Of a stretch of DNA of 64,000 nucleotides, positions 50,338 through 58,764 are shown one piece after another. The notes below the pieces were generated by a model. The model saw only the letters and a program-made list of their open reading frames with translations, was not told the DNA's origin and did no database searches. Origin of the DNA: Cacconaster sp045641345 (GTDB lineage: Bacteria; Bacteroidota; Bacteroidia; Bacteroidales; UBA932). The translations under genes were made by a program, and so were the position numbers. Location of the stretch: assembly GCA_045641345.1 (NCBI GenBank), contig JAZUGR010000014.1, forward strand, positions 1 through 64,000, read 5' to 3'. The number at the start of each line of letters is the position of its first letter. Position 1 is the first letter of the stretch.

Positions 50338-51630
50338 CCTTCTGAACACCACTTTGCCCCCGATTATGGTGTAGAGCACTTCTGCGCCCGGAATGCTGTC
50401 CGCACAGCAGGTGGTGATGTCCCTGTCGAGAATCACAAGGTCGGCATCCTTGCCCACACTCACGCTGCCTGAAACGGAATCCCGCCCGAATTGGCGCGCC
50501 CCTCCTATCGTAGCGCATTTCAACGCTTCGCTTACGCTGATTCCCTCTTCGACCGAGAGTGCCGCACTGTCGGGATCGGCCTTGCCGCGGCGGAACACCA
50601 TCATATATATGCTCTCAGGGATACTTATACTTCGAGATACCGGGAAATTGCTTGAGATTGATACGTTCACCTTACTGTCGAGCAATGATTTGACCGGGTA
50701 TACAGGCACTACTGCCGCAGAATCTCCCAGACTGCTGTCACGATGGAAGACAGATGGCTGGACAACCGCACTTATGCCATAGGCTGCCATCTTCGAAAGG
50801 TCGTCTTTCGAGATTGCGGCCAGATGCGTAATGGAGTTGCAGAGGGTTCTGTCTCCACTCTTGCCCAAAAGATATACGGCCTTCCCCACGGCATCCCCGC
50901 CAACGGCATGGGCGTGAATGCCGAATCCCACGGAACTCATCTTCTCGATTGCCCTGTCAAGCTGACGCTCCGCCCATATCGCCGGCCCTGAAATCGTGCT
51001 GTCGACCATAAGTTCCACGGCATTGATTTCAAAGCGGCCTCCACGGATTGCAGTGCTCGAAGCGGCGATGCTGTCGATGTGCCCGAAAGTGGTTTCAGGC
51101 GTTATTTTCCAGACTCCGTACGTATGCACGGCCAGCTTGCCTTTCCTGTCCAACTCTTCGTAGAGATGCGACAAGTCGAAACCCTCGATATCGGTGGCGG
51201 CATCCATATATGAAGTGATGCCAGATGAGAGAAGATATTTCTGGAAGTTCAGTATATATTCCGTCTTGAGGCTGTCGACCACGCTTGACGAGCGGAATTC
51301 CCGTATCATCGCCGCAGCGGAATCGGACGGAAAGGAGGCTGCCACGTCAAGAAGCCGCAACCCCGAGGCTCCGTGCGCATGGCCGTCGGTGAATCCGGCG
51401 GTGACGAGCCCCGGAGCATCGATGACATAAGTGTTGTCATCGATCATCGAAGCGGCAGACTCACCGACGTATATTATCTTGCCATCCTTGACGGCCACTT
51501 CGGACGCATAGGGCAAGGCATCGTCCGAGGTGAATATCCTTCCCCTTATCACCATATCGGCCTTTTCGTTGCAGGATGCCGTCAAAAGCACAGCAAGCAA
51601 AGATTGGATAACTGATAGTATTCTATTCAT
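50323..51630 (-). CDS. lipoprotein amidohydrolase
   Basis: A 435-residue exported enzyme of the metal-dependent amidohydrolase superfamily. The lipoprotein signal ends at LLTASC (Cys near residue 20). Next come the composite-domain opening (MVIRGRIFTSDDALPYASEV), the metal motif GFTDGHAHG (H-x-H), and GFGIHAHAVGGDAVG further in. The C-terminal GRDSVSGSVSVGKDADLVIL is also typical of amidohydrolases. It resembles YtcJ-like enzymes by layout. The substrate is not predictable. The start is the ATG at 51630; it overlaps the end of the upstream small gene by 8 bases, so the two form an operon. Confidence 0.88.
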   Translation of the reverse strand: MNRILSVIQSLLAVLLTASCNEKADMVIRGRIFTSDDALPYASEVAVKDGKIIYVGESAASMIDDNTYVIDAPGLVTAGFTDGHAHGASGLRLLDVAASFPSDSAAAMIREFRSSSVVDSLKTEYILNFQKYLLSSGITSYMDAATDIEGFDLSHLYEELDRKGKLAVHTYGVWKITPETTFGHIDSIAASSTAIRGGRFEINAVELMVDSTISGPAIWAERQLDRAIEKMSSVGFGIHAHAVGGDAVGKAVYLLGKSGDRTLCNSITHLAAISKDDLSKMAAYGISAVVQPSVFHRDSSLGDSAAVVPVYPVKSLLDSKVNVSISSNFPVSRSISIPESIYMMVFRRGKADPDSAALSVEEGISVSEALKCATIGGARQFGRDSVSGSVSVGKDADLVILDRDITTCCADSIPGAEVLYTIIGGKVVFRRSDTL

Positions 51631-52090
51631 TGTCAACTAATTTACACGTACAAATCATAATGATGAGCGACTTGTCGTTCCTGGAGTGGAACACTATCCT
51701 GTCGGCAGCCCGCCCGAGGGCTCCAACGCATCTGGAATGGTACACCCCGATATCACTTCCGGCGGCCGTGCCCGCAATGGAATCCAACACGGAAACGAGA
51801 CTGCTGCACAATTCGGGGGCACACCCGGAGTAGTCCACCATCGATACCTTTTCAATCTTGCCCAGATACTCTTCGACCACCCCACCTGCTACCTTTGTCA
51901 TCTCCTTACGGATCAGTCCGTTGAACAGGCCCGGCACCACTACCGTCCTGGCCCCTGCGGCCGAGGAGAAACGCCCGATGAGAACTTTCATCGCCTCATA
52001 TTCAACCTCCCTGCACAACGGGTCGGAATCCGAAGCCGAAGTGTCAATCCCCACAACAATCAACAGCGCTACAACAATCAATCTCTTCAT
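51623..52090 (-). CDS. small exported protein of unknown function
   Basis: Not recognised with confidence. A 155-residue protein with a signal peptide (MKRLIVVALLIVVGIDTSAS). The mature part is mixed alpha/beta, with GGVVEEYLGKIEKVSMVDYS in the middle and a hydrophobic strand KSLIIMICTCKL near the end. The pattern is faintly like DUF4252 proteins of Bacteroidota. Three Cys residues in the mature part could form disulfides. It is first in an operon with the lipoprotein amidohydrolase and has a clear TATCTTTG promoter box. Confidence 0.65.
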   Translation of the reverse strand: MKRLIVVALLIVVGIDTSASDSDPLCREVEYEAMKVLIGRFSSAAGARTVVVPGLFNGLIRKEMTKVAGGVVEEYLGKIEKVSMVDYSGCAPELCSSLVSVLDSIAGTAAGSDIGVYHSRCVGALGRAADRIVFHSRNDKSLIIMICTCKLVDNE

Positions 52091-52110
52091 ATCTCCTACG
52101 CTTCACCCTG

Positions 52111-52147
52111 CAAAGATACTTTTTTACGCTTAATTTGCCTATATTTG
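52111..52147. promoter_or_regulatory. divergent promoter boxes of the small exported protein and trpB2
   Basis: Minus-strand TATCTTTG at 52111-52118, 20 bases before the ATG at 52090. Plus-strand TATATTTG at 52140-52147, 20 bases before the ATG at 52168. Confidence 0.6.
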
Positions 52148-52167
52148 TCCTGGCAATTGCAAATGAC

Positions 52168-53478
52168 ATGAAGCAGAAACGATTCTTTCTCCAGGAAAAC
52201 GAAATTCCCGACAAATGGTACAACATACAGGCCGAAATGCCTGTAAAGCCGATGCCCCTCCTCGACCCTGCGGCACGCAAGCCTCTCGGTCCGGAGGACC
52301 TCTACCCCATCTTCTGCCAGGAATGCAGCCGCCAGGAGTTCAACCGCACGGACCCGTGGATAGAGATTCCCGACACGGTGCGTGAAATGTACACCTACTA
52401 TCGCTCCACGCCGCTTGTACGCGCCTACGGGCTCGAGAAGGCGCCCGACACCCCCGCCCACATATATTTCAAGAACGAGAGCGTCTCCCCGGTGGGAAGC
52501 CACAAGCTCAACTCGGCCCTCGCCCAGGCATATTACTGCAAACAGGAAGGGGTGACCAACGTCACCACCGAAACGGGCGCCGGCCAGTGGGGCACCGCGC
52601 TCGCCTATGCGGCCAAGGTATTCGGCATAGAGTCGGCTGTCTACCAGGTCAAGATAAGCTACGAGCAGAAACCCTACCGCAGGAGTATGATGCAGGTGTT
52701 CGGGGCACAGGTAACTCCTTCGCCCTCAATGTCAACCCGTGCCGGAAAGGACATCCTCACCGCATTTCCCAACCATCAGGGTTCGCTCGGAACAGCCATA
52801 TCGGAGGCGATAGAGCTGGCCCGCATCACCCCCAACTGCAAATACACGATAGGGTCAACCCTCAGCCACGTGTCCCTGCACCAGACGATAATCGGCCTTG
52901 AGGCCGAAAAGCAGATGGAGATGGCAGGCGAATATCCCGACGTTGTCGTGGCCTGCTTCGGCGGAGGATCCAACTTCAGCGGGCTGGCATTCCCCTTTAT
53001 GCGGCATACTTTCGCCAAGGGGCTCAAAACCAGATATGTGGCAGCCGAGCCTATGGCCTGCCCCAAGCTGACACAGGGCAAATTCGAATACGATTTCGGC
53101 GATGAATCGGGATACACTCCCCTCCTGCCGATGTTCACTCTCGGGCACGACTTCCGCCCCGCAAACATACATGCCGGAGGATTGCGTTATCACGGAGCCG
53201 GTGTGATAGTATCACAGTTGCTCAAGGACGGTTTCATGGAAGCTGTCGACATCGATCAGGTGGATTCGTTCAAAGCCGGGTGCATCTTCGCCCAGGCCGA
53301 GGGCATCGTGCCGGCTCCCGAGTCGAGCCACGCCATTGCGGCCGTGATTGACGAGGCGGCAAAGTGCAGGGAAAGCGGCGAATCGAAGGTGATACTCTTC
53401 AACCTCACCGGCCACGGACTTATGGATATGTCGTCCTACGACCAGTACCTTGCAGGCAATCTGATAAGCACCAGATAG
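52168..53478 (+). CDS. TrpB2-type tryptophan synthase beta chain
   Basis: PLP enzyme that joins indole and serine to tryptophan. The 436 residues match the TrpB2 (TrpB-like) group. They have an extended N-terminus with PMPLLDPAARKPLGPEDLYP, the Schiff-base lysine in SPVGSHKLNSALAQA and the glutamate-containing TTETGAGQWGTAL. The phosphate loop is ACFGGGSNFSGLA. No trpA is adjacent, consistent with a stand-alone role in scavenging free indole. The frame is open from 52135, but the ATG at 52168 follows the promoter and is chosen. It converges with the alarmone operon 5 bp away. Confidence 0.93.
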   Translation: MKQKRFFLQENEIPDKWYNIQAEMPVKPMPLLDPAARKPLGPEDLYPIFCQECSRQEFNRTDPWIEIPDTVREMYTYYRSTPLVRAYGLEKAPDTPAHIYFKNESVSPVGSHKLNSALAQAYYCKQEGVTNVTTETGAGQWGTALAYAAKVFGIESAVYQVKISYEQKPYRRSMMQVFGAQVTPSPSMSTRAGKDILTAFPNHQGSLGTAISEAIELARITPNCKYTIGSTLSHVSLHQTIIGLEAEKQMEMAGEYPDVVVACFGGGSNFSGLAFPFMRHTFAKGLKTRYVAAEPMACPKLTQGKFEYDFGDESGYTPLLPMFTLGHDFRPANIHAGGLRYHGAGVIVSQLLKDGFMEAVDIDQVDSFKAGCIFAQAEGIVPAPESSHAIAAVIDEAAKCRESGESKVILFNLTGHGLMDMSSYDQYLAGNLISTR

Positions 53479-53483
53479 TCTGA

Positions 53484-55133
53484 TCAGATGAATTCCCTTA
53501 TCAGCGAAGTGGAGGGGATTTCCTTGTCGGGCACCGGCACGAAATAGTGCAGGAATTTCAACAGGCGATGCGCCTCGCTGTATTCCTTGCAGTTCTTGGG
53601 CACCATATTCAGGATAGGCTCCGCGTGGTTGCGCAGCACCGCGAATTCGATGAGGTAGGCCGAATTGAACATCACGTCGGCATTTTCCTGATACGGGTAT
53701 ATCCATTTCTCCTCCGCGAAACGCACCGACTTCCATTGCGATATCGTCTGAACCGGATTGTACGCGCCTTTGTTGTAATCGCGCACTATGCGGCGCAGGA
53801 GACGGTTGTCGCTCGTAGGAATCCAATTGTGGTGGTCGAGCGAGATGCAGGTGAGCGTAGAGATGAAAATCCTGTATTTAAGCGACTCGTCAATGAGGTC
53901 CGTAAGCATTGGATTGAGAGCGTGTATCCCCTCGAGAAGCAACACGTTACCCTTGCCTATCTTAAGCTTTTTTCCGTTATGCTCCCTTATGCCTGTAACA
54001 AAATTGAACTCCGGCACCTCCACCGTTTCTCCGGCTAGGAGCTTGAGCAGATCCTGCTGCAGATACTTGTGGTCGACCGTCTCGAAATTGTCGAAATCAT
54101 ACTTGCCGTCGGGCAAAAGCGGAGTGTCCGCCCTGTTCACGAAATAGTCGTCTGTCGACATCGTGAGGGGATTGATTCCGCAGGCCTTGAGCTGCACGCT
54201 CAGCCGCTTGCAGAAAGTCGTCTTGCCGCTGCTGCTTGGCCCTGTTATGAGCACAATCTTCAGAGGATTGTCAGACCTCACACGGCTGTTTATCTCCTCG
54301 GCAATCTGGACTATCTTCTTTTCCTGCAGGGCCTCCGATATTTGTATGAGGTCGCCGGCGCGGCCTTTGCGGCAGGCGTGGTTAAGGTCGCCGACGGTGT
54401 TGAGCCCCATTATTATGTTCCACTTCAGGGCCTCCGAAAATACCGAATATGTCTTTGGCTGTGGAACTATCGGTTTCACTTCAAGTGGATTGTCGGTTTC
54501 GGGCATCCTCAGGAGCATTCCCTTTTCGTAGGGATCGAGACTCCAGCACGGCAGATATCCGGTAGAGGGCACGAGGCATCCGTAGAAGTAGTCGGCCGTA
54601 TCCCCGAGCTTGTAGTAGTCGGTGTATGGCTCTCCGGCAGTCTCCAGAAGGTCCACCTTGTCGGCATAGCCCATCCTCCGGAAGATGTCGATGGCCTCCT
54701 CCACCTTGGCCTCGAACCTGTGGAACGGGATATCCTTGCCCACAAGAGCGCGCATCCTGGCGCTGATGGCGGCAACGTCGTCTGCCGAGGCGCCGCTTCC
54801 GTCCGCCTTGTAGAAGTTGATGTAATATCCGCTGGAGATGGCGTGTTCCATATATATCCTGCTGCCCGGGAATGCATCGGAGGCAGCCTTCGACAGAAGG
54901 AAGCACAGAGAGCGGCAGTACACCCTCCGGCCGCTGTACGAAGTGCCGTCGAGGTATTCCACGTCACGATTGTTGTACACTCTGAACTTAAGCCCCTGGG
55001 ATACGTTGTTGACCCTTGCCGATATTATCCTGAACGGCTGTGGGAATTTGAATTCGGGCAGCATTTCGAGCAGTGACGTCCCTTCCTGGAAACATCTTGT
55101 CTCTCCGTTGTTCCTGCAGAATACCTTTACCAT
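53484..55133 (-). CDS. TGS-domain nucleoside (uridine-type) kinase
   Basis: A 549-residue fusion. Residues 1-60 are TGS-like, about 60-230 resemble the second additional domain of threonyl-tRNA synthetase, and about 285-500 are a phosphoribulokinase/uridine kinase domain. The last has Walker A ITGPSSSGKTTFCKRL, STDDYFVNR, NFETVDHKYL and VLLLEGIHALNP. This build is known in Bacteroidota and Firmicutes as a nucleoside kinase; the expected reaction is ATP-dependent phosphorylation of uridine, cytidine or a related nucleoside. Third gene in an operon with the alarmone synthetase and HD hydrolase, 7 bp after the latter. Confidence 0.9.
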   Translation of the reverse strand: MVKVFCRNNGETRCFQEGTSLLEMLPEFKFPQPFRIISARVNNVSQGLKFRVYNNRDVEYLDGTSYSGRRVYCRSLCFLLSKAASDAFPGSRIYMEHAISSGYYINFYKADGSGASADDVAAISARMRALVGKDIPFHRFEAKVEEAIDIFRRMGYADKVDLLETAGEPYTDYYKLGDTADYFYGCLVPSTGYLPCWSLDPYEKGMLLRMPETDNPLEVKPIVPQPKTYSVFSEALKWNIIMGLNTVGDLNHACRKGRAGDLIQISEALQEKKIVQIAEEINSRVRSDNPLKIVLITGPSSSGKTTFCKRLSVQLKACGINPLTMSTDDYFVNRADTPLLPDGKYDFDNFETVDHKYLQQDLLKLLAGETVEVPEFNFVTGIREHNGKKLKIGKGNVLLLEGIHALNPMLTDLIDESLKYRIFISTLTCISLDHHNWIPTSDNRLLRRIVRDYNKGAYNPVQTISQWKSVRFAEEKWIYPYQENADVMFNSAYLIEFAVLRNHAEPILNMVPKNCKEYSEAHRLLKFLHYFVPVPDKEIPSTSLIREFI

Positions 55134-55140
55134 ATTTCAA

Positions 55141-55746
55141 TTACTCTTGAGAATCTTTCCCGGAGGCCGCCGTGCCGAACACCACGTCGATGAGACGCAC
55201 GAATTCCTCATACGCAGCGGTCCCTTTCAACTGCGACAGGGAGCGCGCAAGGCCGCGGTAGTGCCACTCGTGCTCGCTGCGGTCCGACACGTGGAAAAGA
55301 GACCACAGTCCGTCGCCCTTCTCGGCATAATCCCTGGCTATGGCCCTGAAATTCGACAATTTGTCGCCGAGGGCCACCATCTTGGCGTCAAGACTTGCAG
55401 CGGCAAGGGTGTCTATCGCCACCTGCTTGCGGCAGTGCCAGCTCTCACGCTCGCTCATACCCGGCATCTCGACGTCGCTCTCTGCCGCCACCAGACGGGC
55501 CACCCTGCTGCCGAATTCCCTTTCCACCTCCTCAACGGTTACGGAGGTATCCTCCACCACGTCGTGCAGAGCGGCGGCGGCAAGCAGCTCCTGGTCCCTG
55601 GTAAGGGTCGACACTATGGCCACGGCCTCCATCGGATGGATTATGTAGGGCACGCCCTTGCCCCTGCGCTCAGTGAAAGCGTGCGCCTTGACGGCAAACA
55701 CGATTGCCTTGTCGAGAATCGTGGAATCAATGTATTTCTCTCCCAT
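55141..55746 (-). CDS. stand-alone HD alarmone-hydrolase-like protein
   Basis: A 201-residue protein equal to the hydrolase domain of RelA/SpoT. It has AHAFTERRGKGVPYIIHPMEAV, the HD and ED pairs in ALHDVVEDTSVTVEEV, and the late DKLSNFRA for the metal/nucleotide. All catalytic residues seem intact. It should degrade (p)ppGpp or a related nucleotide. It lies between a separate synthetase gene (7 bp upstream) and a nucleoside kinase (7 bp downstream). The family also includes MESH1/SAH-like enzymes and antitoxins of toxic alarmone synthetases. Confidence 0.85.
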   Translation of the reverse strand: MGEKYIDSTILDKAIVFAVKAHAFTERRGKGVPYIIHPMEAVAIVSTLTRDQELLAAAALHDVVEDTSVTVEEVEREFGSRVARLVAAESDVEMPGMSERESWHCRKQVAIDTLAAASLDAKMVALGDKLSNFRAIARDYAEKGDGLWSLFHVSDRSEHEWHYRGLARSLSQLKGTAAYEEFVRLIDVVFGTAASGKDSQE

Positions 55747-55753
55747 ATCCGGA

Positions 55754-56854
55754 TTACTTCTTTACGAGATTTATCCGCTCGGCCTGCTGCATCACGTGTT
55801 CCGCCCTGACCTTGTTGGACTCCTTGGCGCCGCCGAGCATATTGAAGAACTTCTCCAGGTCGGAAACCCCTCCGCCGTTCTGGATGATATATACGGTACA
55901 TAGATTGTTGACGGCCATTGATTCGGCGAGTATGTCAACGTCGGTGCCGCCTATCTGATGCAGGGCTATCTGGAAAGCATCTTCGGAAAAGCGTTTGATA
56001 AGCCTTTCGATATCGCCCAGAGTATTGAAGCCCAGTTTCTTGAGCGGAATCACGTACCCCGACAGGGAATCGTGGTAAATCTCAGCCTGGTTGATGGCCG
56101 CAATCTTGAGCATCAGCGGCTGGAACGGCTTGAGCTCGAGATAACTGTCGAAGGTGTCGGTATTTAGCTGAACCTCGTCGAAATTGCCTCCCGCAACGAG
56201 CGACTTCACCCTGCGGCGGTAGTCGTTGATCTCAGTCCTGATGCGGCTGAACTGCTCGTCCACCAGCTCGAGCATGCCTGCCATGCAGTTGAGAGTGCGC
56301 AGATGGGCCTGCGGCACCTCCACCCCGCTCTTGTAACCGGTATCGTGGTGCATGTTGGCCCATACGTGCTGAAGCGCCGTACGCATCTGGAGTTCGAACC
56401 TGACCTCGTTGACTTCAGGCATCTTCTCATCGTAGAACATCGACTTGGGGATACGGCAGATATAATGGAGCGACATATAGCCGAAACTGTTGAGGTCGTG
56501 CACCTTGCGCTTGTCGACCGAATTTTCCCAATCGATTTCGAAAAGGCTCTCGGCCATGGCCGCAATCTTGTCGACCTCATCGGAATAGAAGGTTATCACC
56601 CTTACCCCGAGGATGTCTGTAAGGTCGGTGAGTGAATTGTACTTGTACCCCTTGAGGCGCAACTTGCCCACGAGGCTTTCGCGCGTCTTGATGCGCGATT
56701 CAAGGGCATTGATATAGATGCCCCGTTCCATAATCTGCCTGTGCAGGGAGTCGGTGACGATTTCCTGCATTTTCTTCAGCACGTCCTGATACTCTCCGTA
56801 CTGGAGGAGTATCGACTGACAGTGCAGGTCAAGCCCGTCATTGTTTGTGTCCAT
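55754..56854 (-). CDS. RelA/SpoT-type (p)ppGpp synthetase without hydrolase domain
   Basis: A 366-residue protein with a RelA/SpoT nucleotidyltransferase domain at about residues 50-200. It has KTRESLVGKLRLKGYKYNSL, the metal Asp in DLTDILGVRVITFY, NSFGYMSLHYI and the catalytic Glu in RFELQMRTALQHVWANMHHD. The remaining 165 residues are a helical domain of unknown role without TGS or ACT. It transfers pyrophosphate from ATP to GDP/GTP (or another acceptor). It is first in an operon with its apparent hydrolase. A GTG at 56860 is an alternative start; the ATG at 56854 is preferred. Confidence 0.87.
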   Translation of the reverse strand: MDTNNDGLDLHCQSILLQYGEYQDVLKKMQEIVTDSLHRQIMERGIYINALESRIKTRESLVGKLRLKGYKYNSLTDLTDILGVRVITFYSDEVDKIAAMAESLFEIDWENSVDKRKVHDLNSFGYMSLHYICRIPKSMFYDEKMPEVNEVRFELQMRTALQHVWANMHHDTGYKSGVEVPQAHLRTLNCMAGMLELVDEQFSRIRTEINDYRRRVKSLVAGGNFDEVQLNTDTFDSYLELKPFQPLMLKIAAINQAEIYHDSLSGYVIPLKKLGFNTLGDIERLIKRFSEDAFQIALHQIGGTDVDILAESMAVNNLCTVYIIQNGGGVSDLEKFFNMLGGAKESNKVRAEHVMQQAERINLVKK

Positions 56855-56875
56855 CTCCACTTATGAATTATTTTA

Positions 56876-56883
56876 CAAAATTA
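56876..56883 (-). promoter_or_regulatory. -7 promoter box of the alarmone operon
   Basis: Minus-strand TAATTTTG at 56876-56883, 21 bases upstream of the ATG at 56854. Confidence 0.5.
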
Positions 56884-56981
56884 GACAAAATCCAAGAAAA
56901 AAGCATTAAATTCGTGCTTTATTAACATAACGGAACAAATTTATGGCTGGACACAATTGGCACTTTTGCAAAATCGGAGGG

Positions 56982-58748
56982 ATGACGCGCATCAACATCC
57001 TCAGCGGCAATGATATCGCCCACCTCGGCGAGCTCGACAAAAAATTATGGACCGTGATAGGATGCCCCGTCAGCGGGTTGGAGTTCAACGGCGACACCCT
57101 TGCCCTTCTCGACAGCGACGGTGACGGCATAATCCACGCCCACGAGGTGCAGAAGGCTGCCGGATACCTCACCTCAGCCCTTGTCAATCCCGACATTCTG
57201 CTTAACGGCGAAGACACCGTGGCTGTATCTGATTTCAACCCCGATACTCCGGAAGGGGCACAGTTGAAGGAATCGTGCGGAATCCTCTTCTCCACGCTCG
57301 GCAGTCAAAGTGACACCGTATCTCTCAAGGATGCCTCCGACGCCCTTGCAATCCTCAAGGAGCAGGCGGTCGACAACGGCATCACGGTGGCTGAAGTCCT
57401 CCCCTACGGCGAAGATTCCGCCGCAGCCGAGGAGGCATTCAACGCCATTGCCTGCAAAATCGACGATTGGTTCATCCGCTGCCGTCTGGCCTCTTTCAGT
57501 ACGGAGAGTTGCAATGTCCTCGACGTATCGGCCGAGAAACTCGGAGGAATCAGCGACAGGATGCTTCCCGAATGCATGGACGAAATCAAATCCTACCCGA
57601 TAGCCCACGTCTCTCCCGACGGCAGGCTTCCGCTCGACGGTCATATCAATCCGGCGTGGAGCGCCGAATTCGCCAGCCTCAAGAAGCTTGTCCTCGACAA
57701 GGATTTCCCCTCTGCGGAGAGCATTTCCGAAGAGGATTGGAGCCGCGTCAAAGCAAACATCGCCTCCTACGTCGCTTTCAAGGCGGCCGTCCAGGAGCAG
57801 AAGGACAACAATGCCAAAGCGAGGGACGACAACTACACGGCGGTGTCCCGTCTGCGCGACTTCCTCATCCTCTGCCGCGACTTCTTCAAGTTCCTCAACA
57901 ACTACGTCACGCTCGGCGACTTCTATTCGAGGGACCCGCAGCGCCTGTCCATGTTCCAGGCCGGAAGCCTCTACATCGACCAGCGCTGCTGCGACCTTTG
58001 CATAAAGGTAAGCGATATGGCCCGTCACAACGACACCGCAGGGCAGAGCGGAATGTTCCTAATCTACTGCAACTGCACCTCCAACTCCCTCAAGGAAAGC
58101 ATGACCATAGCGGCTGCCGTCACACGCGGAGAGGTCAACAACCTGCGCGTCGGCAAGAATGCCGTATTCTACGACCGCGAGGGCCGCGACTGGGACGCAG
58201 TTGTAACCAAAGTCATCGACAATCCCATAAGCATCAAGCAGGCATTCTGGTCGCCATACCGCAAATTCTGGAACTGGTGCACCGAAAAGATCAACAAATC
58301 CGCAGCCGAAAAGGATGACAAGGCTTTCGAAAGCCTCACCGCAAAGGCCGACGGCGCCACCACTGCCGCCGCGGGCGGCACCACCGAAAAGGATAAGGCA
58401 ATCAAACAGGCATTCGACATCGCCAAGTTCGCCGGTATATTCGCCGCCATCGGAATGGCCATAGGTTATATATCCGCAGCTTTGTTAAAGGTTGCCGAGG
58501 CCGTAACCGGTCAGTGGTACTACCCGCTGCTGTTGATAGCCGGGCTGATACTGGTAATCTCCGGTCCGTCGATGTTCATAGCCTGGAGCAAGCTGCGCCG
58601 CCGCAATCTCGCTCCGGTGCTCAATGCCAACGGATGGGCCGTCAACTCCGGAGCGCGCATCAGCGTGCCTTTCGGGCGCACCCTCACCAGCGAGGCGTCT
58701 TTCCCCAGAAAAATCAGGAACGCCAACCGCAAAGCCGGCAAACGTTAA
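56982..58748 (+). CDS. EF-hand protein with C-terminal membrane helices, function unknown
   Basis: I do not recognise a named family. The 588-residue protein has one canonical EF-hand loop near residue 35, DSDGDGIIHAHEV. A long helical middle part follows (with EQKDNNAKARDDNYTAVSRL), then an Ala/Thr/Gly-rich low-complexity linker near 480. Two membrane helices (about 500-560) and a basic tail end it. There is no signal peptide, so the bulk is probably cytosolic. An ATG at 56943 adds a Trp/His/Cys-rich stretch unlike the rest; GGAGGG precedes the ATG at 56982, which is chosen. Calcium binding is likely, the role unknown. Confidence 0.75.
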   Translation: MTRINILSGNDIAHLGELDKKLWTVIGCPVSGLEFNGDTLALLDSDGDGIIHAHEVQKAAGYLTSALVNPDILLNGEDTVAVSDFNPDTPEGAQLKESCGILFSTLGSQSDTVSLKDASDALAILKEQAVDNGITVAEVLPYGEDSAAAEEAFNAIACKIDDWFIRCRLASFSTESCNVLDVSAEKLGGISDRMLPECMDEIKSYPIAHVSPDGRLPLDGHINPAWSAEFASLKKLVLDKDFPSAESISEEDWSRVKANIASYVAFKAAVQEQKDNNAKARDDNYTAVSRLRDFLILCRDFFKFLNNYVTLGDFYSRDPQRLSMFQAGSLYIDQRCCDLCIKVSDMARHNDTAGQSGMFLIYCNCTSNSLKESMTIAAAVTRGEVNNLRVGKNAVFYDREGRDWDAVVTKVIDNPISIKQAFWSPYRKFWNWCTEKINKSAAEKDDKAFESLTAKADGATTAAAGGTTEKDKAIKQAFDIAKFAGIFAAIGMAIGYISAALLKVAEAVTGQWYYPLLLIAGLILVISGPSMFIAWSKLRRRNLAPVLNANGWAVNSGARISVPFGRTLTSEASFPRKIRNANRKAGKR

Positions 58749-58764
58749 AATCCAATTCCGCAAG

